Shown: positions 1 to 5,124 of the stretch, one piece after another
Layout of the letters: each line of letters begins with the position of its first letter
Position numbering within the stretch: the stretch's first letter is position 1
NCBI GenBank assembly: GCA_946480675.1
Contig: CAMLKS010000208.1
Coordinates: forward strand, 1-5,124
Direction of reading: 5' to 3'
DNA length: 5,124 nucleotides
Source of the DNA: an uncultured Bacteroidota bacterium
Lineage (GTDB): Bacteria; Bacteroidota; Bacteroidia; Chitinophagales; Chitinophagaceae
Notes under the pieces: generated by a model
Database searches by the model: none
What the model saw: the letters and a program-made list of their open reading frames with translations, nothing else
What the model was told of the DNA's origin: nothing
Position numbers and translations under genes: made by a program

Positions 1-1
1 C

Positions 2-9
2 TACATTTG
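2..9 (+). promoter_or_regulatory. Candidate Bacteroidota -7 promoter element upstream of the epimerase
   Basis: TACATTTG matches the Bacteroidota housekeeping -7 consensus TAnnTTTG exactly. It would give a leader of roughly 55-60 nt before the epimerase ATG at 73. The -33 element would lie outside the window, so it cannot be checked, and an 8-mer with two free positions occurs by chance fairly often. All three forward frames close at stops between positions 43 and 59, so an upstream gene's tail could also occupy this stretch; nothing in it is recognisable. Confidence 0.25.
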
Positions 10-72
10 CCGTTCCGTTTACGTCTTGTATATTACACGCTATAAAACATTGTAGATAATAATTTTTAATAA

Positions 73-1143
73 ATGGCAAAGGTTTGTTTGGTTACAGGTT
101 CATCGGGCTTGATAGGTAGTGAGTCCGTAGCGTTTTTTGCCGATAAGTTTGATAAAGTAATAGGTATAGACAATAACATGCGTAAGTATTTGTTTGGTGC
201 AGATGCATCTACCGAATGGAATACTACACGCCTTGTAGAGGCCATTGCCAATTTCGAGCATAATGCAGCAGATATACGCGATATAGAGGCCCTGGATGCT
301 ATATTTTCCCAATACGGTACAGATATAGAACTGATAGTACATACGGCAGCACAACCCAGTCACGACTGGGCAGCACGTGAGCCTATTACAGACTTCACCA
401 TCAATGCCAATGGCACGCTGAACCTGCTGGAAATGACACGTAAGCATTGTCCGAATGCGACATTCATATTCACATCTACCAACAAAGTATACGGCGATAC
501 GCCTAATTACCTGCCACTGGTAGAAAAAGAAACACGTTGGGAGATAGATGAAAGCCATCCGTATTTTGCAAAAGGTATAGATGAGCTGATGAGTATAGAC
601 CATACGAAGCATTCCCTGTTTGGGGCTTCTAAAGTAGCGGCAGATGTGGTAGCACAGGAGTATGGTCGGTATTTTGGTATGAATGTGGGCATCTTCCGTG
701 GTGGTTGCCTTACAGGGCCAAACCATAGCGGTACACAATTGCACGGATTCCTTTCGTACCTGATGAAATGTGCTATTACAGGCGATCATTATACCGTATT
801 TGGCTACAAAGGCAAGCAGGTACGCGATAATATACATGCATGGGACCTTGTAAATATGTTCTGGCATTTCCACCAGGCACCACGCCAGGGCGAAGTGTAC
901 AATGCCGGTGGTGGCAGATTCTCCAACTGTTCTATGACAGAAGCTATCGCTATCTGCGAAAAGATAACAGGTAAGCTGATGAACTATTCTTATTCTGAAA
1001 CGAACAGGATAGGCGACCATATCTGGTGGATAAGTGATACTTCTAAATTTGAATCACACTATCCGGGATGGAAGCTGCATTACAATGTAGAAGACATCCT
1101 GAGCCAGATACACCAGGCATTTCAACAAAGGGTAACAGCTTAA
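73..1143 (+). CDS. NAD-dependent epimerase/dehydratase, extended SDR family (CDP-paratose/tyvelose 2-epimerase-like)
   Basis: A 356-residue cytosolic nucleotide-sugar enzyme, normal length for extended SDRs. The Rossmann NAD-binding loop TGSSGLIG lies at residues 8-15, and Asp33 after the second strand suits NAD rather than [13 protein letters not shown] (92-100) and [10 protein letters not shown] (111-120) are typical core segments. STNKVYGD (135-142) resembles the corresponding stretch of CDP-tyvelose 2-epimerase, with Thr in the usual Ser/Thr position. The catalytic YxxxK is instead F183-G-A-S-K187: Lys is kept but the Tyr is Phe. [12 protein letters not shown] (209-220) and [14 protein letters not shown] (247-260) form the substrate-domain side. 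The start is the first ATG in frame, closely preceded by AT-rich sequence without a Shine-Dalgarno, as usual in Bacteroidota. The next gene starts 18 bp downstream. The family is secure; substrate and exact reaction (epimerase or dehydratase) are inferred only. Confidence 0.9.
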   Translation: MAKVCLVTGSSGLIGSESVAFFADKFDKVIGIDNNMRKYLFGADASTEWNTTRLVEAIANFEHNAADIRDIEALDAIFSQYGTDIELIVHTAAQPSHDWAAREPITDFTINANGTLNLLEMTRKHCPNATFIFTSTNKVYGDTPNYLPLVEKETRWEIDESHPYFAKGIDELMSIDHTKHSLFGASKVAADVVAQEYGRYFGMNVGIFRGGCLTGPNHSGTQLHGFLSYLMKCAITGDHYTVFGYKGKQVRDNIHAWDLVNMFWHFHQAPRQGEVYNAGGGRFSNCSMTEAIAICEKITGKLMNYSYSETNRIGDHIWWISDTSKFESHYPGWKLHYNVEDILSQIHQAFQQRVTA

Positions 1144-1161
1144 TTTTGGGGCGATAGTACT

Positions 1162-1899
1162 ATGAAGTTATCCGTTGTTATTCCGGCATATAATGAAGAG
1201 CAATCGCTGCCGGAAAGCTTGCCTGTGCTGCACGCTAAACTGAAGGATGCAGGCATACCCCACGAAATTGTTGTGACCAATGACAATTCAAAAGACAATA
1301 CCCTGCAGGTGCTGGAACAACTATCTCAGCAAATACCTACACTGGTTTACTATACCAACCCGGGTCCTAATGGTTTTGGCTATGCCATCCGTTACGGGCT
1401 GGAACGCTTTACAGGCGACTGCGTAGCCATCATGATGGCCGATATGTCGGACTCGCCGGATGACCTGGTTGCTTTTTATCGCAAGATGGCAGAAGGTAAT
1501 TATGACTGTGTATTCGGTAGCCGGTTTATGAGGGGGGGCAAGATAATAGACTATCCCCGCCATAAGCTGATACTGAACCGTTTTGTAAACAATGCCGTGC
1601 GCGTCGTATTCAGGATACCGTACAATGATTTTACCAATGCTTTTAAACTGTACAAAAAAGAAACCATAAAAGGACTGGCACCCATCCTTTCCCCGCATTT
1701 CAACCTGACGCTGGAAATGTCGCTGAAGGCAGTAATACGTGGTTATAGTTTTACGGTATTGCCCAACAGCTGGACTAACAGGAAATACGGAAAATCAAAC
1801 CTGAAGATAAAGGAAATGGGTAGCCGTTACTTCTTTGTATTCCTGTATTGCCTTATTGAAAAATTCTTCTCGCGCGGCGATTATAATAAGAAAGATTAG
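1162..1899 (+). CDS. Glycosyltransferase family 2, DPM1-like (polyprenyl-phosphate sugar transferase type)
   Basis: A 245-residue GT-A glycosyltransferase. VVIPAYNEE (5-13) is the classic GT2 N-terminal motif. The nucleotide-binding VDDGSxD motif appears as T39-N-D-N-S-K-D45. GFGYAIRYGL (71-80) fits the GxGxAxxxG motif of dolichol/polyprenol-phosphate mannosyltransferases. The metal-binding Asp-x-Asp region reads MMADMSDSPDDL (91-102), so only the second Asp (D94) is kept, with D97 nearby. GSRFMRGG (119-126), NAFKLYKKE (159-167) and the W204-x-x-R-x-x-G-K-S segment match the rest of the DPM1-like fold. No GtrA-like or C-terminal membrane helices are present, so it is soluble or membrane-associated. 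It follows the epimerase by 18 bp and probably transfers the sugar that enzyme modifies, possibly to a lipid phosphate. Donor and acceptor are unknown. Its stop overlaps the convergent antiporter stop by 4 bp. Confidence 0.9.
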   Translation: MKLSVVIPAYNEEQSLPESLPVLHAKLKDAGIPHEIVVTNDNSKDNTLQVLEQLSQQIPTLVYYTNPGPNGFGYAIRYGLERFTGDCVAIMMADMSDSPDDLVAFYRKMAEGNYDCVFGSRFMRGGKIIDYPRHKLILNRFVNNAVRVVFRIPYNDFTNAFKLYKKETIKGLAPILSPHFNLTLEMSLKAVIRGYSFTVLPNSWTNRKYGKSNLKIKEMGSRYFFVFLYCLIEKFFSRGDYNKKD

Positions 1900-3125
1900 T
1901 TTGCTTCAGGATATATCCTGTTTAATAGATTGAGGATCGGGTTGGTCATCAGCGTAGTGACAAGCGCCATCATCACCATCATGGTAAATACCTCTGCAGT
2001 AAGAATGCCCAGGTCGTAGCCGATGTTCAATACAATGAGTTCCATCAAGCCGCGTGTATTCATCAAAGCACCAATAGCAAGGCTGGTATAGTTCGATTCG
2101 CCGGTTATTTTTGCTGCCACCGCGCTGCCGCCCAGTTTGCCGGCAACGGCAAGGCACGTTATCAATGCACAAACCGCCCATAACGTGCCATTATTCAGTA
2201 GCCCTATTTGCGTGCGCAAGCCTGTCAGCACAAAGAAGATAGGCAGTAATAGCAACAACGCTACATCTTCTATTTTGTTGATGATAATTTTGCGAAAATC
2301 CCACTCCAGTGGCATCACTACACCGGTCATAAATGCACCGAATAAAGCATGGATACCTATTACCTCGCAACTCCATGCACTTAGCAATAGTATGATGAAA
2401 ATGATGGCTATCGAAGATTGCTTGATGATGCCATTCCCCGCCTGTGTAGCTATTTTTTTCAGCAGCGGGCGAATAATAAACAGCATCACGCATACATAAG
2501 CGACAGCACCGGCTATAGAATACAACACAGAAGACATATCCTGCGCTTTCACAATGGCTATTACAATGGCCAGTATGCACCAACCCGTAACATCATCTAC
2601 CGCAGCACTGGTGATGGCTATCGTGCCATGCCGGGTATCGCCTATCTTCCTTTCGCGGATAATGCGTGCCAGTACGGGGAAGGCTGTAATACTCATGGCA
2701 ATGCCCATAAACAATGCAAAGGCATGAAATGGTACATGGGCAGGTGCATATGTTTTGTACATGCCAAATGCCAGCCCTACACCCAATGCATAGGGTATAA
2801 TAATGCTGGTAACACTGATAAGTGTGGCAGCCCTGGCTTTTGCCTTGATGATATTCAGGTCCAGCTCCATGCCTATTACAAACATGAAGAGTATCAGGCC
2901 TACCTGGCTCAGCATTTGCAGGTTGCCCAGGGATGAGGCGGGAAATACAAATGCAGTATAGGCAGGGAATAGTGTACCCAGTAACGATGGCCCCAATGCA
3001 ATGCCTGCTATGATTTCTCCCATTACTGCGGGCTGCCCTATTTTTCGGAACAAGTATGCAAATATGCGTGAGGCAACAATGATAATGATGAGTTGTAATA
3101 AAAAAATAGAAAGCGGGTGACTCAT
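1896..3125 (-). CDS. Cation:proton antiporter, CPA2 family (CHX/KefB-like membrane domain only)
   Basis: A 409-residue inner-membrane protein with about 12-13 hydrophobic segments from residue 5 to about 400, exchanging Na+ or K+ for H+. Diagnostic motifs are IGQPAVMGEIIAGIALGPS (29-47), SITAFPVLARIIRE (145-158), the ion-binding TSAAVDDVTGW (172-182) with the paired Asp177-Asp178 of electrogenic CPA2 exchangers, a conserved-type Lys330 in AGKLGG, and NTRGLMELIVLNIG (356-369). The last motif and ITAFPVLAR closely resemble plant and fungal CHX/KHA-type exchangers. It ends right after the membrane domain: there is no RCK/TrkA-N or universal-stress domain such as many CPA2 proteins carry. The start ATG (3125-3123) directly precedes the first helix and faces a divergent acetyltransferase gene. 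Ion preference cannot be read from sequence. It looks like a single-gene unit, convergent with the glycosyltransferase. Confidence 0.92.
   Translation of the reverse strand: MSHPLSIFLLQLIIIIVASRIFAYLFRKIGQPAVMGEIIAGIALGPSLLGTLFPAYTAFVFPASSLGNLQMLSQVGLILFMFVIGMELDLNIIKAKARAATLISVTSIIIPYALGVGLAFGMYKTYAPAHVPFHAFALFMGIAMSITAFPVLARIIRERKIGDTRHGTIAITSAAVDDVTGWCILAIVIAIVKAQDMSSVLYSIAGAVAYVCVMLFIIRPLLKKIATQAGNGIIKQSSIAIIFIILLLSAWSCEVIGIHALFGAFMTGVVMPLEWDFRKIIINKIEDVALLLLLPIFFVLTGLRTQIGLLNNGTLWAVCALITCLAVAGKLGGSAVAAKITGESNYTSLAIGALMNTRGLMELIVLNIGYDLGILTAEVFTMMVMMALVTTLMTNPILNLLNRIYPEAN
1907..1920 (+). terminator. Perfect 14-bp palindrome just after the convergent stops, possible weak terminator
   Basis: CAGGATATATCCTG is a perfect palindrome starting 8 bp after the glycosyltransferase stop and followed by TTTAAT on the plus strand. 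As RNA it could fold into a 5-bp stem with a TATA loop, weak for an intrinsic terminator. It lies inside the last codons of the antiporter on the other strand, so part of the pattern may be coincidence of coding sequence. No other terminator candidate is visible for the epimerase/glycosyltransferase unit. Confidence 0.25.
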
Positions 3126-3140
3126 GTTTATGGGGCGATA

Positions 3141-3175
3141 ACAGGCATGAAAGATAGAAATATTATCTTGCCTGT
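3141..3175. promoter_or_regulatory. Inverted repeat in the divergent antiporter/acetyltransferase intergenic region
   Basis: ACAGGC (3141-3146) pairs with GCCTGT (3170-3175), and AAGATA (3151-3156) pairs with TATCTT (3164-3169), giving two 6-bp arms with a 4-nt bulge and a 7-nt centre. Read outward on each strand, the halves give TATCTTTCATGCC (minus) and TATCTTGCC (plus), both close to but not exact matches of a TAnnTTTG -7 element. It may therefore be a pair of back-to-back promoters, or an operator controlling both genes. It lies only 4 bp before the annotated acetyltransferase ATG and 15 bp before the antiporter ATG. Confidence 0.4.
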
Positions 3176-3179
3176 CTAA

Positions 3180-3488
3180 ATGCTTTCAGAAATGGTAACG
3201 GTACAAAACGAATACGATAGTAAAAAGGGTGTTTTTTATATAGAAGATAACGGCCAACGTATAGCGGAGATGGTCTATGTTTTTTCAGGCGAGGGTATGT
3301 TTATCATAGAGCATACGGAAGTAGACCCTTCGCAAGAAGGCAAAGGGCTGGGTAAGCTGCTGGTAAAAGAAGCGGTAGAATGGGCACGCGAAAAGGATTA
3401 TAAAATATTGCCGCTGTGCCCCTATGCTAAACGCGTATTTGATAAAACACCTGAATATGCAGATGTGCTGTTTTCAATGAAGAAATGA
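3180..3488 (+). CDS. Small GNAT-family N-acetyltransferase, YjdJ type (COG2388-like)
   Basis: A 102-residue soluble protein, consistent with the single-domain YjdJ/NATD1-type GNAT group (usually about 90-100 residues). The core IIEHTEVDPSQEGKGLGKLLV (42-62) contains the acetyl-CoA pyrophosphate-binding loop G54-K-G-L-G58, with Glu53 where many GNATs have Arg or Gln. PLCPYAKRVFDKTPEY (78-93) carries the Cys80-Pro and the K-x-x-x-x-F/Y-x-E-Y-like tail typical of this group. Acetyl-CoA dependence is inferred from the fold; the acceptor is unknown for most members. A second in-frame ATG at 3192 gives a 98-residue protein that begins nearer the family's usual first strand and leaves room for a leader after the 3164-3170 promoter-like element, so it is a serious alternative start. 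The gene is divergent from the antiporter and stands alone. Confidence 0.88.
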   Translation: MLSEMVTVQNEYDSKKGVFYIEDNGQRIAEMVYVFSGEGMFIIEHTEVDPSQEGKGLGKLLVKEAVEWAREKDYKILPLCPYAKRVFDKTPEYADVLFSMKK

Positions 3489-3585
3489 TTACTGCAGGCA
3501 AAAAATAATGGTAAGTTTGCTGCAACAGAAAAATAAACGGCCTGCATAGTTAAAGTGTGGAGCATTTTTATTTTCGATAGGTTCA

Positions 3586-3593
3586 TATTTTTG
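3586..3593 (+). promoter_or_regulatory. Candidate -7 element just upstream of the terminator hairpin
   Basis: TATTTTTG matches TAnnTTTG exactly, but the sequence is T-rich and there is no TTG at the expected upstream spacing. Transcription from it would begin inside or at the hairpin at 3595-3616, which would probably stop it. It is more likely a chance match in AT-rich intergenic DNA than a working promoter for the downstream gene. Confidence 0.2.
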
Positions 3594-3594
3594 C

Positions 3595-3619
3595 ATACCC
3601 GTTTTTTAACGGGTATTTT
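3595..3619 (+). terminator. Rho-independent-type terminator after the acetyltransferase gene
   Basis: ATACCCGTT (3595-3603) and AACGGGTAT (3608-3616) form a perfect 9-bp stem around a TTTT loop, with the final T continuing into a short T run (3616-3619). It lies 106 bp after the acetyltransferase stop and 63 bp before the next start codon, where a terminator separating two same-strand genes is expected. The T tract is short and the stem only moderately GC-rich, so read-through is possible. The A-run needed for bidirectional action is weak. Confidence 0.65.
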
Positions 3620-3636
3620 CATTTAAGGTTACCCTT

Positions 3637-3644
3637 TACTTTTG
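3637..3644 (+). promoter_or_regulatory. Probable -7 promoter element for the secreted T9SS-cargo gene
   Basis: TACTTTTG matches the Bacteroidota -7 consensus TAnnTTTG and sits 38 bp before the ATG at 3683, giving an A/C-rich leader of about 30 nt, a usual arrangement in this phylum. It lies just downstream of the terminator hairpin. There is no clear TTG at -33; only a TTTT run (3616-3619) sits at about the right spacing. The leader has no Shine-Dalgarno; the ATG is preceded by AAAACATCAAACC. Confidence 0.5.
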
Positions 3645-3682
3645 TTCTTATCACATAAATCACATACTAAAAACATCAAACC

Positions 3683-5124
3683 ATGAAAAAAATCTGTCTT
3701 GCGTTAGGCATAGTGCTTTCCGTATGCTCACTGTCCAGATCAAATGCACAACCATTTTTAAATGCCTCTTACGCGGATGTGTATTATCCGAATGTTGCCA
3801 ATGTTTCGCAGTATGCCAACCTTACTAATTGTTACAGCTTTGGAAATGTGTTGTTCAACAACAGCAATGTATATGATGTATATGTGCATTGCTTTGATGG
3901 TGTAAGTTTACCAAATACTAACTGGGGCTTTGCATGGGCGTTACGCGACCTCAGTGGTAGTGGCGGTTGGCTTACCGGGTACCAGTCAATGCCAACACCT
4001 TATGTCGGTGCCATTATGAGAAATATGGATATAGGCCTGGTGCAGCAAGCTAACGGAGATGTGCAAATTGTATTGGCATTCTGGGATCCCAATGTAGGGC
4101 ACCAGGTAGCTTTTTACAGTATAGATCCTACCGGTGCCAGCAGTGTCAGCTTAACGGGGCTTTCGTCACTGTCAACTGCTACCGCAGGCAATACACAATC
4201 CAGGATTAATCTTGACTGTAATAGCCTGAATACATTTGTACTCACCTGGGAAGAGAATAATAAGATATACAGTGCAGGTGGTATTGCTAGTACAGGTTCA
4301 ATACCTACTGTTAACTCATCATTTACCGTAATATTGAATGACCCTGCTAGAATGCCGGATGTAGCTTTGTGTAATTCCAATGCGGGTTTAAATGCTCACT
4401 ACACATATCTCAACCTTGGCAACGGCTCAACAGGTGCTCAGGTTGAAGAAGCGGTTATCAATTTCAATAACGTCATTGCAGGGTCGCCGATAGCCCCGGT
4501 AATAGAAGATATGGCAGCGCCGGGTAATGTCATGCAGTATCCACGTATCGATTGTCCGGATAATGCAACAGATGATGATTGGAGCTATACCGTAATGGCT
4601 GAACAGCCGGGTGGAAACCATCTGATATTTGCATCTGTAAGGGTAAACAATATGCTGCCTGTACACCATTCTCTGAACGATGGTAGTATGCTTGCACCGG
4701 GGCCTATGGCTGATATGAGAGCATATAAAAACGATTATCCGGTTGTCGCGTTTGACAGGACGCCTGGATACATCCATTATTCATGGAGCATTATGCACCC
4801 ATCGCTTACAGCATCCAGTTTAGTATGGGACAGGGCGTACGTAGGTGTGATACTGGAAAATAATAATAACTATATTAATGACAGGTATTGGGTGATGGAG
4901 CAGAATAATGCTTCTAATTCAAATATTTTGAGGGGCGTAGCACTTTCTGGCCAGAATGATAATACGCCTGATTTATTCAGTACTGTCACATATGAAAACA
5001 GTGGTGAATACATCTCTTGCAAAATGGTGCCTTGGTTGAACATTGGCTTTAAAAATGGGCATACTACCGGTATTAGCACATTGCACGGGGCCTTTAAAGT
5101 TAGCGCCAGCCCTAACCCAACATC
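3683..5124 (+). CDS. Secreted protein with signal peptide, propeller-like repeats and the start of a T9SS C-terminal sorting domain (3' end outside the window)
   Basis: The frame stays open for 480 codons to the window edge, so the stop is missing. Residues 1-22 are a Sec signal peptide: Lys2-Lys3, a hydrophobic core (ICLALGIVLSVCSL) and S20-N21-A22 before Gln23. The mature part is rich in Asn, Ser, Tyr and Trp, as in exported beta-rich proteins. Weak repeats of about 51-61 residues recur: RINLDC (174-179), MPDVALC (224-230), YPRIDCP (286-292), MADMRAY (342-348), each followed by an aromatic strand such as FVLTWEE (185-191), AHYTYLN (238-244), WSYTVMAE (300-307) or YPVVAFDR (352-359). This suggests a beta-propeller-like fold, an inference. 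FKVSASPNPT (471-480) looks like the opening of a type A T9SS sorting domain, so export across the outer membrane and surface attachment or release are likely. I recognise no enzyme motif or named family. It lies behind its own terminator and promoter, as a separate unit. Confidence 0.85.
   Translation, partial: MKKICLALGIVLSVCSLSRSNAQPFLNASYADVYYPNVANVSQYANLTNCYSFGNVLFNNSNVYDVYVHCFDGVSLPNTNWGFAWALRDLSGSGGWLTGYQSMPTPYVGAIMRNMDIGLVQQANGDVQIVLAFWDPNVGHQVAFYSIDPTGASSVSLTGLSSLSTATAGNTQSRINLDCNSLNTFVLTWEENNKIYSAGGIASTGSIPTVNSSFTVILNDPARMPDVALCNSNAGLNAHYTYLNLGNGSTGAQVEEAVINFNNVIAGSPIAPVIEDMAAPGNVMQYPRIDCPDNATDDDWSYTVMAEQPGGNHLIFASVRVNNMLPVHHSLNDGSMLAPGPMADMRAYKNDYPVVAFDRTPGYIHYSWSIMHPSLTASSLVWDRAYVGVILENNNNYINDRYWVMEQNNASNSNILRGVALSGQNDNTPDLFSTVTYENSGEYISCKMVPWLNIGFKNGHTTGISTLHGAFKVSASPNPT

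Noticed and set aside
1..72. Tail of an upstream gene at the left edge
   Set aside because: All three forward frames are short (14-18 codons before a stop) and none has recognisable sequence, so no frame can be chosen.
355..370. Inverted repeat CCCAGTC-AC-GACTGGG
   Set aside because: It lies inside the conserved AAQPSHDWA coding segment of the epimerase. A 7-bp repeat with a short spacer is expected by chance a few times in 5 kb.
100..1020. 306-residue open frame on the minus strand inside the epimerase gene
   Set aside because: It is fully contained in a well-supported gene, has a Cys/Tyr/His-rich composition unlike a normal protein, and shows no recognisable motif. It is an antisense shadow.
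2418..2936. 172-residue plus-strand frame opposite the antiporter
   Set aside because: Composition is rich in Cys, His, Tyr and Gln, there is no motif, and it lies fully opposite a strongly conserved membrane protein. It is a shadow frame.
3422..3622. 66-residue minus-strand frame across the acetyltransferase end and the terminator
   Set aside because: It overlaps the conserved acetyltransferase C-terminus and the hairpin, and its sequence shows no recognisable features.
4427..4777. 116-residue minus-strand frame, with neighbours at 4114-4380 and 4870-5079
   Set aside because: All three oppose the long forward frame that has a signal peptide and sorting-domain start; none shows a motif or plausible promoter.

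Overview
The window looks like a piece of a Bacteroidota chromosome, probably Chitinophagaceae or a near relative. Four things point there: a secreted protein with a signal peptide whose last visible residues look like the start of a type IX secretion (T9SS) sorting domain; start codons without Shine-Dalgarno sequences behind A-rich leaders; several octamers matching the Bacteroidota -7 consensus TAnnTTTG; and moderate GC with heavy use of ATA for isoleucine. The genus cannot be fixed from this sequence. I see no phage, IS, CRISPR, tRNA or rRNA signal.

Layout. Positions 73-1899 hold a co-directional pair 18 bp apart: an NAD-dependent sugar epimerase/dehydratase of the extended SDR type (related to CDP-paratose/tyvelose 2-epimerases) and a DPM1-like family 2 glycosyltransferase. 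They probably form one transcription unit that makes and transfers a modified sugar, perhaps onto a lipid carrier. Positions 1896-3125 on the minus strand encode a CPA2/CHX-type cation:proton antiporter, whose stop codon overlaps the glycosyltransferase stop by 4 bp (tail-to-tail). A 54-bp divergent gap containing an inverted repeat separates it from a small YjdJ-type GNAT acetyltransferase (3180-3488). A 194-bp intergenic region follows, with a convincing hairpin terminator and a good -7 promoter element. It leads to a large secreted protein (3683 to the window end, no stop seen) of unrecognised family, with propeller-like repeats and the beginning of a T9SS C-terminal domain.

The genes do not form one obvious pathway. 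The epimerase/glycosyltransferase pair is a functional unit; the antiporter, acetyltransferase and secreted protein look like independent units. The most interesting features are that both enzymes of the sugar pair depart from the textbook active-site signature of their superfamily (Phe for the SDR catalytic Tyr; Met-Ala-Asp for the Asp-x-Asp motif) and that the T9SS cargo protein is of unknown function. I did not find a clear new defence or mobile system here.
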